A stretch of DNA of 64,000 nt, taken from positions 2,591,001-2,655,000 of the forward strand of contig CP033464.1 in assembly GCA_007833815.1 (NCBI GenBank), written 5' to 3'. Numbering within the stretch: the stretch's first letter is position 1; each line of letters starts with the position of its first letter. The stretch is from Brevibacillus laterosporus. Its GTDB lineage: Bacteria; Bacillota; Bacilli; Brevibacillales; Brevibacillaceae. Of the stretch, positions 24,748-33,265 are shown piece after piece. Both the position numbers and the translations under genes were made by a program. The notes beneath the pieces were generated by a model, which was given only the letters and a program-made list of their open reading frames with translations, ran no database searches and was not told where the DNA came from.

Positions 24748-25128
24748 ATGTACGGATGGATCATCCTGTTTGCCTTTTATGGGCTAGGCATTGTCTTTCA
24801 TAATTACCTGTATATTCCGCTTCCAGGTAGTCTCATTGGACTAATACTTTTGACGACAAGCCTGGTAACGGGATTGGTACCATTGCGGTTAGTGGAAGGA
24901 GCAGCAGATTTTTTGCTCAAAAATATGCTATTGTTTTTTGTGCCTATTATCGTCGGGGTAACGCCTTATTTTCATTATTTGGAGCAAAAACCGCTTGCCA
25001 TCCTCGTGGCATTGGTGGCCGGCCCTGTAGCCGTCATGATGGTAACCGGAATTGTGGTCCAAAAGTGGCGTGACTGGGAAAAAGGAAAAGAGGCGGTACT
25101 TCCGCAGCAGAGTGAACAGGGGGAATGA
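24748..25128 (+). CDS. CidA/LrgA family holin-like membrane protein
   Basis: 126 residues from ATG 24748, with GGGAGTGG eight bases upstream; the in-frame GTG nine bases earlier sits on the ribosome binding site. Four hydrophobic segments, with family hallmarks YIPLPGSLIGLILL, VPLRLVEGAADFLLKNMLLF, FVPIIVGV and a C-terminal charged tail. CidA/LrgA proteins form holin-like oligomers that influence murein hydrolase export, autolysis or overflow-metabolite transport. The next gene encodes the partner LrgB and overlaps by 4 bp. Confidence 0.87.
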   Translation: MYGWIILFAFYGLGIVFHNYLYIPLPGSLIGLILLTTSLVTGLVPLRLVEGAADFLLKNMLLFFVPIIVGVTPYFHYLEQKPLAILVALVAGPVAVMMVTGIVVQKWRDWEKGKEAVLPQQSEQGE

Positions 25129-25805
25129 TGAATATGTGGGAGGTTATTGCGATTCTCCTTACACTAACTGGTTATGTGGTGGCCAAAATGGTTTCAAAAA
25201 GGTATCCGTTTGTACAGCCAATGATAGCAGCGTCAATCATAGTATGGTTGGTGTGGTGGCTCATCAATAGTGATTGGAAATTATATGACAGGGGAGGATC
25301 TTACATTTCTTTCTTTTTAGGTCCGGCAACGGTAGCTCTAGCCATTCCATTGGCTAGACAATTTCAACAGGTATTAAAGCTTTGGAAATCCATCATTGCT
25401 GGTGTTGCCAGCGGTTGTATCGTTGCCGTATCTTCCTCGTGGTTTTTGATTTGGGTAATGGGAGGAGATCAAACACTGATTCGTAGCATGATTTCTAAAT
25501 CAGTCACGACCCCCATCTCAGTCGAATTAACTAATACCATTGGTGGAATACCTGCATTAGCTGCTTTATTTACAGCAGTGACTGGTATTGTCGGGAGCTT
25601 GCTGTATCGAATTGTGCTACGTGTGGGACGTATTTCCGATGATTGGGCGATTGGGCTAGCTGTAGGAACCAGCGCACATGCTGTAGGTACGGCAGGGATG
25701 ATGAATCAGAGTCAGCGAAAAGCAGCGGCATCTAGCCTGGCAATGATTTTAGCGGGAATTATTACGTCTATTTATTTTATCCCTATTCAAATGCTACTCT
25801 CTTAA
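25125..25805 (+). CDS. CidB/LrgB family membrane protein
   Basis: 226 residues and about seven membrane segments. The family motifs are SYISFFLGPATVALAIPLAR, KSVTTPISVELTNTIGGIPA, and AIGLAVGTSAHAVGTA. It works with the LrgA/CidA-like protein just upstream, to which it is coupled by an ATGATGA overlap. The exact physiological role of these pairs (autolysis modulation or pyruvate-type transport) differs between organisms. Confidence 0.88.
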   Translation: MMNMWEVIAILLTLTGYVVAKMVSKRYPFVQPMIAASIIVWLVWWLINSDWKLYDRGGSYISFFLGPATVALAIPLARQFQQVLKLWKSIIAGVASGCIVAVSSSWFLIWVMGGDQTLIRSMISKSVTTPISVELTNTIGGIPALAALFTAVTGIVGSLLYRIVLRVGRISDDWAIGLAVGTSAHAVGTAGMMNQSQRKAAASSLAMILAGIITSIYFIPIQMLLS

Positions 25806-26025
25806 AATAAATAGAGATGAACAATTTCTGATCTCCATCATGTAACGAAGCTGTTTGTAGCAAGAGGTTTGGCTTATAATGATGATGTATGTACATGATT
25901 AATTCTTACTGCCAAATCATTTTGCTTGTATCAGGAATTTTTCCAAAAGGTGCGAGGGAGTGGGCGCCATATTGTCCGTTGCGTAACATCACCTGTCAAC
26001 AAGGCTTCCATTGCTTAATCAGAGA

Positions 26026-26136
26026 ATGGGATTTGAAATTGAACGTGGTGATACAGAAGTGGATGGCATTTCTGTTTTCTCTGATTATGATGGAAAAAAT
26101 GAATCGCGTGTTTTATTTGTTAAAAAGGTAAGCTAA
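26026..26136 (+). CDS. Very short putative ORF
   Basis: The 36-residue frame MGFEIERGDTEVDGISVFSD continues to LFVKKVS and a stop just before a terminator. The amino-acid composition looks coding, but no ribosome binding site is seen, and the frame is open upstream without a start back to 25989. It may be the end of a decayed gene. The remainder of 25806-26148 shows nothing else. Confidence 0.25.
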   Translation: MGFEIERGDTEVDGISVFSDYDGKNESRVLFVKKVS

Positions 26137-26148
26137 TAATGATATGTG

Positions 26149-26200
26149 AAAAAGGTAAGTAACATATGGTCGGAAAACCATACGTACTTACCTTTTTTAT
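26149..26200. terminator. Bidirectional terminator
   Basis: AAAAAGGTAAGTA pairs with TACTTACCTTTTT, with an inner ATGG/CCAT stem. It lies between the lrgAB side and the convergent yqeW-like gene and has T runs on both strands. Confidence 0.75.
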
Positions 26201-27135
26201 TTCCGATCCGGGATTAGCCACTCAATCCCTTTGGCTATGCTAGGAGCAAAGGGTAGAGCGATTAGCGAACATAACAAATTGAAAATAGTCTGGGCATGGG
26301 CAATCTGCATGGAAGGATTGGTTGTCAATAGTCCTGCTATATAAGCTAATACCGAGACAAAGGGCAGGAATACAAGTCCCCCGACCACATTAAATAGCGT
26401 GTGGCACCATGCGACCTGCTTGGAAGCGGTGTTTGTACCGATGCTAGCAATAATTGCGGTGATGCAGGTACCAATGTTACCACCTAATACAATTGAAATA
26501 GCCGTGTCCATGGAAAAGACACCGTAGGAGATTAATGTCATGGTAATGGCTGTTGTGGCAGCACTGCTGTGCACTAACGCCGAAAAGACGGTTCCAGTTA
26601 AGAGACCAATCCATACAGAGTGCTTACTTTCAAGAAACAAGGTTCGGAAGGTTTGTGAGCTTTCTAATGGCTTGGCAATGACTTGCATGGTATCAATGCC
26701 CAGAAAAATGAGTCCGAAACCTCCGATGATCAGTCCGATTGCTTTCGACCTACGCTTGGGTTGTAGCCACATTGCTACCCCAATCAATAGCATAGGAACA
26801 GCAAAATCTTCAAGATGCAAGGCAATCAATTCGGTTGTAATGGTAGAACCCACATTGGTACCTAAAATAATCCCAATCGTCTGTGAGAAGCCAATAATGC
26901 CTGCCTGTGTGAGACCGATTGTTAAGACCGTAACAGCCGTGGAGCTCTGTAAAACAAAGGTAGAAAAAAGACCTGAAAAAAAACTATGTGTCGTTGAGCG
27001 GGTAAAACGTGTTATAATCAGTTCCATTCGCTGTCCTGCCAATTGATTAAATCCAATTCGCATTGCGTACAGTCCAAGCAAAAAGAAACTGAGTCCCATG
27101 AGAAACGGCAAAAAGATGTGATATAACATGGACAA
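26197..27135 (-). CDS. Na/Pi-cotransporter family protein (YqeW-like)
   Basis: 312 residues, with eight or so membrane segments. Two inverted-repeat signature motifs of the PNaS family are present: VLQSSTAVTVLTIGLTQAGI with NVGSTITTELIA, and LVHSSAATTAITMTLISYGV with GGNIGTCITAI. These QSSA/T motifs form the substrate and Na+ sites. There is no C-terminal PhoU-like extension. B. subtilis yqeW occupies the same place near mtaB. Likely substrate: phosphate or another anion with Na+. The start is minus-strand ATG 27135, with GGGGGG at about the right distance. Confidence 0.85.
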   Translation of the reverse strand: MSMLYHIFLPFLMGLSFFLLGLYAMRIGFNQLAGQRMELIITRFTRSTTHSFFSGLFSTFVLQSSTAVTVLTIGLTQAGIIGFSQTIGIILGTNVGSTITTELIALHLEDFAVPMLLIGVAMWLQPKRRSKAIGLIIGGFGLIFLGIDTMQVIAKPLESSQTFRTLFLESKHSVWIGLLTGTVFSALVHSSAATTAITMTLISYGVFSMDTAISIVLGGNIGTCITAIIASIGTNTASKQVAWCHTLFNVVGGLVFLPFVSVLAYIAGLLTTNPSMQIAHAQTIFNLLCSLIALPFAPSIAKGIEWLIPDRK

Positions 27136-27215
27136 TTCAATTCCCCCCGTGAAAGGTACCTTATGAATACGCTATGCTTGTACAGAGACAAGCATGACTA
27201 GGAGGATATAGAGAA

Positions 27216-28574
27216 GTGGCAAAAGTATTATTGCAACGAAATCGTAAAAAACGTTTGGAAGCCGGACATCCGTGGGTTTTTCAATCGGAAGTATTGGAGA
27301 TTCAGGGAGATTTCCTAGCTGGGGATATCGTAGAGATTTGTAATCATCAAGGGCATTTTTTAGCAAAAGGCTATATGAACCCTGACTCTCAAATGATCGT
27401 GCGCGTGATGAGCTATAACCCAGAAGAAGAGATTGATTATGACTTTTTTGTCCGTCGTTTTCGGGATGCAAAAGAGACACGTGAGCGCTTTGTGGAAAAT
27501 CCTCGCGCTTGCCGCGTTATTTATGGAGAGGCTGATTTTCTACCAGGTCTCATTGTTGATCGCTATAACGATGTGTTGGTGATGCAAGTGCTGTCACTTG
27601 GTATGGATATTCGACTCGACTTGATTAAAATGGCGTTGGTTGATGTATTTGAACCAGCCGGCATCTATCTACGCAACGATGTTCCAGTACGAGAATTGGA
27701 AGGATTGGAACAAGGAAAAGGCGTTTTGTATGGAGAATGCCCATCTGAGATTGAGATTGAGGAGAACGGTCTGAAATATGTGGTAGATATCGTGGAAGGG
27801 CAGAAAACAGGATTTTTCTACGATCAGCGAGAAAACCGAGCTGCCATTGCTCCGTTAATGACAGGCTGGGGCGAAAAACATGGTATCAAGGTATTACCTG
27901 TAGGCGAAGATGACGAGCCTCTTTACGATAAAAAAGGTAAAAAACGCGATGTGGCACCAAAATTGGATGAAGCAGGTCAACCGATCCAACGTCCAGTAGA
28001 TCGTCGTGGTAAAGTGATGAAGAATCCATTCTGGGATGGAGCAGAAGTATTGGAGTGCTTTACACATACAGGCTCCTTTACCCTAAATGCTTGCAAACAT
28101 GGAGCAAAGAAAGTAACAGCACTTGATATCTCTGAACATGCTGTTGAAACAGCCAAACGCAATGTTGGGCTTAATGGATATTTACATCGCGTAGATTTTG
28201 TTGTGGCTAATGCTTTTGATTACCTCCGTGAAAATGTGGAAGCAGGTAAGAGCTGGGATGTTGTCATTCTAGACCCTCCAGCTTTCGCGAAATCGCGTGG
28301 TGCGGTAAAAGGGGCTTGCCGCGGCTACAAGGATATTAATTTGCACGGCATGAAACTAGTACGCCCAGGCGGTTATTTAGTAACAGCATCTTGCTCGTAT
28401 CACATGTCACCAGATTTGTTTATGGAAACGATCCAGCAAGCAGCTTATGATGCGAAAAAGATATTGCGCTTAGTGGAATGGCGTGGTGCGGGGAAAGATC
28501 ATCCACAAATTAGTGGAGCGGATGAAGGACATTATTTAAAGTTTGCTATTTTTGAAGTGAGAGATCGTAAATAA
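27216..28574 (+). CDS. Class I SAM-dependent rRNA (cytosine-C5)-methyltransferase, RlmI-like, with insertion
   Basis: 452 residues from GTG 27216, after AGGAGG. The N-terminal PUA domain reads RKKRLEAGHPWVFQSEVLEI. Then come DVPVRELEGLEQGKGVLYGE and KTGFFYDQRENR (about 198-208). The SAM domain runs from VLECFTHTGSFTLNACKHGA, through VTALDISEHAVETAKRN, to the motif IV DPPAFAKSR and a catalytic Cys in TASCSYH. Relatives such as RlmI/YwbD are about 395-400 residues and go almost directly from the FYDQRENR segment to the SAM motif. Here about 55 extra residues (217-272; Lys/Asp-rich, including YDKKGKKRDV) lie between. It probably methylates 23S rRNA; the insertion may contact RNA. Confidence 0.85.
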   Translation: MAKVLLQRNRKKRLEAGHPWVFQSEVLEIQGDFLAGDIVEICNHQGHFLAKGYMNPDSQMIVRVMSYNPEEEIDYDFFVRRFRDAKETRERFVENPRACRVIYGEADFLPGLIVDRYNDVLVMQVLSLGMDIRLDLIKMALVDVFEPAGIYLRNDVPVRELEGLEQGKGVLYGECPSEIEIEENGLKYVVDIVEGQKTGFFYDQRENRAAIAPLMTGWGEKHGIKVLPVGEDDEPLYDKKGKKRDVAPKLDEAGQPIQRPVDRRGKVMKNPFWDGAEVLECFTHTGSFTLNACKHGAKKVTALDISEHAVETAKRNVGLNGYLHRVDFVVANAFDYLRENVEAGKSWDVVILDPPAFAKSRGAVKGACRGYKDINLHGMKLVRPGGYLVTASCSYHMSPDLFMETIQQAAYDAKKILRLVEWRGAGKDHPQISGADEGHYLKFAIFEVRDRK

Positions 28575-28613
28575 CAAAAGTAGACAGTATTGATGTAAGG
28601 TAATATAAAAAAG

Positions 28614-28652
28614 TAGCGCTCTTTCATCCTAAAGTGTAAAGGGCGCTTTTTT
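28614..28652 (+). terminator. Terminator after the rRNA methyltransferase
   Basis: AGCGCTCTTT pairs with AAAGGGCGCT, followed by TTTTTT. Confidence 0.7.
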
Positions 28653-28774
28653 ACGTATGAACAACTTTATTCCGAATTTGCTATGACAGCCTATTAGGCT
28701 TTGGATACGAACAATTACTTTATTTCGGTTTTGCATGTGTGTCTTTTTAAAAGGTTTTTTCTTCGTTTGCAACT

Positions 28775-29413
28775 TCAAAACAGATGATTTCCGTTCGTTC
28801 TGTTCAAATTTTCTCCCATATGGCTACACAAAAATTGGTGTACGTCCTCACTTGCTGAACTTGCAACGTTCGGCTGATAATGTCTGGAATATGGATTGCT
28901 AAACCCATGCAGAGCTGTGTATTGTTTTAAGGTAACTTGTGAAGTATTGGATAGTGATTGCAATAAGGTAGCGATTTCAAATGCAGGTTCGGACTCACCG
29001 TAAAGGAGAAGTACAGGTACTTTCGGAGTGATGTTTGTATACTTACGGATACGCGAACCATAATAACCAACGATACGATCACATAATCCGACGTGCTCCG
29101 TGAGTAACCAAGCAACTGTTGCTCCAACGCTAAAGCCCATTACAACAACTTGTTGGTACAAAGGGCGCTCCAATCTTAGAACTTCTGCTACTTGTTCAGT
29201 GGCTTTTTCAAAACCAATAGACATAAAACGTTGGTACGCCTGTTTTTCTTCCTTTTGCGCAAAAAAGAGAGTGTCTTTATACCATGAAAAGCAGATTACG
29301 TCCCACGATTGATTGGCATACTGTTGACAGATATCTAACATGTGTTGGTTAAGCCCGTAAATCTCAGGTAGGATTACAAGCAATTTTTCCGCACCGTTAC
29401 GTAAGACGTGCAT
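28775..29413 (-). CDS. Dienelactone hydrolase-like alpha/beta hydrolase
   Basis: 212 residues starting MHVLRNGAEKLLVILPEIYG on the minus strand; AGAAGG precedes the ATG. The nucleophile elbow is GFSVGATVAW (Ser; classical DLH enzymes have Cys here). The acid is probably Asp/Glu in LLLYGESEPAF, and the His is in ALHGFSNPYS. Family position: DLH/YgbJ-type serine hydrolases. Substrate unknown. It is transcribed away from the YtrA-like operon, with about 180 bp of shared upstream sequence. Confidence 0.8.
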   Translation of the reverse strand: MHVLRNGAEKLLVILPEIYGLNQHMLDICQQYANQSWDVICFSWYKDTLFFAQKEEKQAYQRFMSIGFEKATEQVAEVLRLERPLYQQVVVMGFSVGATVAWLLTEHVGLCDRIVGYYGSRIRKYTNITPKVPVLLLYGESEPAFEIATLLQSLSNTSQVTLKQYTALHGFSNPYSRHYQPNVASSASEDVHQFLCSHMGENLNRTNGNHLF

Positions 29414-29486
29414 AAGGGATGGCCTTCTTTCTGACTAAATCATTTTGGCTAATCATATCAAACATAATTTTATTCTGACAACAAGA

Positions 29487-29516
29487 TTGACATAGTAAAA
29501 AGAAAGTGTATATACT
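29487..29516 (+). promoter_or_regulatory. Sigma-A promoter of the ytrA-like operon
   Basis: TTGACA (29487-29492), 18-nt spacer, TATACT (29511-29516). The -10 lies inside the operator palindrome. Confidence 0.7.
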
Positions 29517-29529
29517 GTATATGTACACT
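29505..29529. promoter_or_regulatory. YtrA-type operator
   Basis: AGTGTA (29505-29510), 13 nt, TACACT (29524-29529). This agrees with the AGTGTA-N13-TACACT site that I recall for B. subtilis YtrA. It overlaps the -10, so the GntR regulator should repress its own operon. Confidence 0.75.
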
Positions 29530-29592
29530 AATCACGGATTTATATTAAAAAGTATGTATGCATGCACGTCATATAGCCGATCGGAGAAAAAT

Positions 29593-29973
29593 ATGAACAT
29601 AATTATTTCAAATTCATCGGCAGAACCCATCTATGCCCAGATTAAAAACCAGTTGAAACATGTAATCCTACAAGGAGAACTTCAAGTGGGGGAGATGTTG
29701 CCTTCCATTCGTCAATTGGCTAAGGATTTACATATCAGTGTCATTACGACCAAACGAGCATATGAGGAACTAGAGAAAGAGGGGCTCATTGAATCTGTCG
29801 TGGGTAAAGGATCTTATGTTTCTGGACATAATCGTGAATATATTCGTGAGCAGCAATTACGGGAATGGGAAAGACACTTGATACAAGTGATAGAGGATAG
29901 CAAAAACCTGCAAATCAGTTGGTCAGAACTGGTGAAACATATGAGGTTATTGTACGAGGAGGAGAAAAAATGA
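29593..29973 (+). CDS. GntR-family regulator, YtrA subfamily
   Basis: 126 residues from ATG 29593 (GGAGAAAAAT upstream). It has the winged-helix domain of the GntR family (EPIYAQIKNQLKHVILQGEL, LPSIRQLAKDLHISVITTKR, AYEELEKEGLIESVVGKGSY) and only a short C-terminal dimerisation helix pair, the mark of the YtrA subfamily. Such regulators control linked ABC transporters and respond to cell-wall-active compounds. It overlaps the ATPase gene by 4 bp (ATGA). The operator upstream supports autoregulation. Confidence 0.9.
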   Translation: MNIIISNSSAEPIYAQIKNQLKHVILQGELQVGEMLPSIRQLAKDLHISVITTKRAYEELEKEGLIESVVGKGSYVSGHNREYIREQQLREWERHLIQVIEDSKNLQISWSELVKHMRLLYEEEKK

Positions 29974-30824
29974 ACGCAATTGACGTGTCTCACATAAATA
30001 AGCAATTTGAGAATTTTTCCTTGCAAGATATTAATTTGACCATAAAGCAAGGCTACATTACTGGCTTAATTGGACCAAATGGTGCTGGAAAAAGTACGTT
30101 GCTCAAGTTAATGCTTCATATTGCAGTTCCAGACTCAGGGGAAATCAAGTTTTGGGGTAAATCAATCGCACAAAACGAGCAGGAGATCAAGGGGAAAATT
30201 GGATTTGTGAGTGAGGACACCACATTTTACGAGTATTTGACCATCAAGCAGATGACGAAAATCATAGCAAGATTTTATAAAATATGGAATCAAAACAAGT
30301 ACCAAAACTGGATTAAAGAATTTGAACTTCCAGAAAATCAGAAGTTATCAACCCTATCAAAAGGAATGAAAATGAAATATTCATTGGCCGTTGCTCTATC
30401 CCATGAAGCCGAGCTGTTGCTAATGGATGAACCAGCTGAGGGGCTTGACCCGATTTTTCGTCGAGAATTATTAGAGATTCTGGCAGAATTGATGCAGAAC
30501 GAACGTATGACGATCTTGTTTTCCACACATATTACATCTGATTTGGATCGTATTGCTGATTATATTACGTTCTTACATAAAGGTAGAGTAGTTTTTAATC
30601 GTGAGCGGGAAGAGCTACTCGAAAACTACATATTGGTAAAAGGTAGCAAAGAATTGTTGGACCCAGACATCGAGCGCTTGTTCCTCGGGATACGTGAAAC
30701 GTCAGTAGGTTTTGAAGGGCTGATGGCGGATCGTAGCGAAGCGGTAAGATTGTTCCAGTCCCATGCACTGCTGGAACAGCCTAGCCTTGAAGATATTATG
30801 TACTATTCGATTAAAAGGAAATAG
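29970..30824 (+). CDS. ABC transporter ATPase (YtrB-like)
   Basis: 284 residues from ATG 29970. Walker A GPNGAGKST at 35-43; Q-loop region IGFVSEDTTFYEYLTI; signature LSKGMKMKYSLAVALSHEAE (LSKGM); Walker B LLLMDEPAEGLDP; switch His in TILFSTHITSDLDRIADY. The C-terminal part fits drug/antimicrobial-peptide ABC-2 exporters of the YtrB/CcmA type. It is coupled to the GntR gene. Its first partner permease gene, directly downstream, is deleted internally; a second permease at 31055 is intact. Confidence 0.88.
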   Translation: MNAIDVSHINKQFENFSLQDINLTIKQGYITGLIGPNGAGKSTLLKLMLHIAVPDSGEIKFWGKSIAQNEQEIKGKIGFVSEDTTFYEYLTIKQMTKIIARFYKIWNQNKYQNWIKEFELPENQKLSTLSKGMKMKYSLAVALSHEAELLLMDEPAEGLDPIFRRELLEILAELMQNERMTILFSTHITSDLDRIADYITFLHKGRVVFNREREELLENYILVKGSKELLDPDIERLFLGIRETSVGFEGLMADRSEAVRLFQSHALLEQPSLEDIMYYSIKRK

Positions 30825-30829
30825 GGTAA

Positions 30830-31034
30830 ATGAGAGGGATGCTTTTAAAAGATCTGTCTAATACATTTATTCTTTAATTTCCTAGCTATTATGGGGATTG
30901 GTATATTTGAAAAAATATTTGGAGAATTTGAGGTGTCTCTGCTCTATTCCTTTCGTTTTTTAGGCGCTAGTCTCTTCGTTTATTTGTTATCCTATTTGCT
31001 AACACAAAAATTGTTTCAGCATACAGATTATTAA
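30830..31034 (+). pseudogene. ABC permease gene with internal deletion
   Basis: ATG 30830 gives MRGMLLKDLSNTFIL, then a stop at 30875. In the neighbouring frame the sequence continues as FNFLAIMGIGIFEKIFGEFE, then a hydrophobic end SLFVYLLSYLLTQKLFQHTDY. The start is typical of an ABC-2 permease N terminus (KDL) and the end of its last membrane segment, so most of the membrane domain has been lost. What remains is about 200 bp. Confidence 0.6.
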
Positions 31035-31054
31035 AAAGAAGGGATCATTGCGAT

Positions 31055-31672
31055 ATGGTGCATTTATGGTATAAGGATATGTATCTGTTATTTCGAAAGA
31101 ATTGGTGGATTATCTTACTTGGGACGTGGTTGCTTCAAGGGTTTACTTTTAGAGATCCTTTTGATTCGTTGATGATGGGAGTTTTTGTCTCGGGATGGGC
31201 GTTTTATTTTATTGAACTACCAGAAAAACGTGAAAAGCAACAGACATTATTAGCTAGTTTACCTGTTTCCCGTCAAGACTTAGTGAAATCGAAATATTTA
31301 TTTTTACTTACCTACGCTGGAATGTGGGTCATAATTACTACTCTCCTAAATCTAGTACATGTATATAATCCATTTTCTCGGGTTACACAGTTTATCACTA
31401 TTTTAGATTTACTAAGTTTATTTTGTATGATCACTTTACTAGGGGCCGTTCATTTTCTTCTTCAGTTAACTAAACATTTCACTAAGGTAGGTGGTCTTAT
31501 GCCACTAGCTATCATTTTACTCAATACTAACTCTTTCTTGACCAATATCAGGAGTAATGTAGGGTTGTTTACTTCTTTATATGTAACGATTTTTGCTGGA
31601 ATATCACTTGTACTTGTCATTATCTCTTATCTCATTCACCTGAAGGTTTATAGCAAGAGAGATTTTATCTAG
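31055..31672 (+). CDS. ABC-2 type transporter permease
   Basis: 205 residues with six predicted membrane helices and a soluble loop (ELPEKREKQQTLLASLPVSR, QDLVKSKYL) characteristic of the ABC2_membrane_5/YtrC-D-like permeases. It begins MVHLWYKDMYLLFRKNWW. AAGAAGGG precedes ATG 31055. It probably pairs with the ATPase at 29970; with the first permease gene broken it may act as a homodimer or be non-functional. Confidence 0.78.
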   Translation: MVHLWYKDMYLLFRKNWWIILLGTWLLQGFTFRDPFDSLMMGVFVSGWAFYFIELPEKREKQQTLLASLPVSRQDLVKSKYLFLLTYAGMWVIITTLLNLVHVYNPFSRVTQFITILDLLSLFCMITLLGAVHFLLQLTKHFTKVGGLMPLAIILLNTNSFLTNIRSNVGLFTSLYVTIFAGISLVLVIISYLIHLKVYSKRDFI

Positions 31673-32021
31673 GGTAATTTACTTAAAAGGTGGGGAGGGA
31701 GCTATACACGATACGACTTCTGCTAAAAGTTAAACCCAAGTCAAAAATATTCAACTCATTCAAGTAAGTACGTTGACCTAGGTGGTTTTCCTTTGCTGGT
31801 GATCGCTATGTATATAAGCTCATATGCATTGCCTTAGTTATCTTTGCTAGGAAAGATTTTTAAGATCCTCATAGAATTACCCCTATTCACCCTTGTCAGT
31901 CACGTCAACATTTTGTATGCTGAAAAAGGAAAATACGCGACAGAAGCACTTTCTAGGCTGTGAGCATATTTATAACGATAAAGTGAATCAGCCTGTTGAA
32001 CAGATGGGAAAGGGGCATAAC
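31673..32021. other. Intergenic stretch upstream of ddl
   Basis: No gene, terminator or known riboswitch was recognised. An in-frame extension of ddl up to 31893 lacks a ribosome binding site and family similarity. Confidence 0.5.
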
Positions 32022-33170
32022 ATGGGGAACAAAATCCGTTTGGGGATTATTTATGGAGGAAAGACATCTGAGCATGAGGTATCGCTCTTGACGGCCCTTT
32101 CTATTATGAAGGCAGTAGATCAAAACAAATACGAGGTACAACCTATTTATGTACAAATGGATGGCTCATGGTTAAAAGGGGGACCTATTGCAGGTCAACT
32201 GCCTGAGAACGTAAATGCATTGCGCCTAGGTGGGGGAATCACCCTTGGGCTTGATGACGATAAGCAAGAAGAGCAAGCTCAAACAGCTCATGTAAGTAAC
32301 CAATCATTAGCGGGTAAACCAGCTAACGTGATGTCTATTCACCAGGATGTGGATGTGATTTTTCCGGTGATTCATGGGCCAAATGGTGAAGATGGAACCG
32401 TTCAGGGCTTATTGGAATTAGCAGGGATTCCTTACGTGGGTACAGGAGTTATGGCATCGGCAGTGGGTATGGATAAGTTGATGATGAAAAATGTGTTTGC
32501 TCAAGCAGGTCTAGATCAAGTGAAATACGTTGGCTTTTTACGTTCTCAAATCGAGCGTGATTCAGATAGCGTCATGGATCAGATTGAACAAATGCTGGGC
32601 TATCCTTGTTTTGTAAAGCCAGCTAACATGGGTTCGAGCGTAGGGATTACCAAAGCTAAAGACCGCGATGGTTTACGTGGAGCTTTGGAACTTGCTTGCA
32701 AATTTGACCGTCGTATTATTATTGAAGAGTTCATTAAAGCCCGCGAGGTAGAGATTGGTGTATTGGGTAATGAGGAATTACTTACATCAGTTATTGGTGA
32801 AGTTATTGCAGCGAAAGAATTTTATGATTACGAAGCGAAATATAAAGGTGGCGGCACTGATCTCATAATCCCTGCTGAACTACCACAGCATGTAGCGGAT
32901 CGTATTGCTGATATGGCGAAGACAGCATTTCAGGCTTTGGATGGTTCTGGATTATCGCGCGTTGATTTCTTTTATGATGAGGAGAATGACCGCGTAGTGA
33001 TTAACGAGGTTAATACGATGCCAGGGTTTACGCCGTTTAGCATGTATCCAATGTTGTTTGCAGAAGCAGGTATTCCCTATGTCGAACTGATCGATCGACT
33101 TGTGCAACTAGGATTGGAACGTTATGAAGAAAAACAAAGGAACATCGTGGCAGCAGAAGAGTTGGAATAG
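32022..33170 (+). CDS. ddl: D-alanine--D-alanine ligase
   Basis: 382 residues from ATG 32022 (GAAAGGGG upstream). It starts MGNKIRLGIIYGGKTSEHEV, the Ddl N-terminal motif. ATP-grasp elements follow: FPVIHGPNGEDGTVQGLLEL, PCFVKPANMGSSVGITKA, RIIIEEFIKAREVEIGVLGN, and VINEVNTMPGFTPFSMYP with the Mg-binding Asn/Glu. The Tyr/Phe loop region is KEFYDYEAKYKGGGTDL. It is slightly longer than average because of a loop near residues 70-105. It makes the D-Ala-D-Ala dipeptide for peptidoglycan. In many Bacillota murF follows directly; here murF is 3 kb away on the opposite strand. Confidence 0.95.
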   Translation: MGNKIRLGIIYGGKTSEHEVSLLTALSIMKAVDQNKYEVQPIYVQMDGSWLKGGPIAGQLPENVNALRLGGGITLGLDDDKQEEQAQTAHVSNQSLAGKPANVMSIHQDVDVIFPVIHGPNGEDGTVQGLLELAGIPYVGTGVMASAVGMDKLMMKNVFAQAGLDQVKYVGFLRSQIERDSDSVMDQIEQMLGYPCFVKPANMGSSVGITKAKDRDGLRGALELACKFDRRIIIEEFIKAREVEIGVLGNEELLTSVIGEVIAAKEFYDYEAKYKGGGTDLIIPAELPQHVADRIADMAKTAFQALDGSGLSRVDFFYDEENDRVVINEVNTMPGFTPFSMYPMLFAEAGIPYVELIDRLVQLGLERYEEKQRNIVAAEELE

Positions 33171-33178
33171 GAAATGGA

Positions 33179-33207
33179 AGCCTTCTCCGTTAGGGAAGGC
33201 TTTTTTC
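33179..33207 (+). terminator. Terminator after ddl
   Basis: AGCCTTC-TCCGTTAG-GGAAGGCT followed by TTTTTC. Confidence 0.75.
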
Positions 33208-33265
33208 TTATCGCTTATAGCCATTAGAAGAAAAAGCATACCTATTTGGTGGGGTTATATCTTAT

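Noticed and set aside
26540-27046. Plus-strand frame of 168 codons across yqeW
   Set aside because: It is antisense to the conserved transporter gene and has no ribosome binding site or family motif.
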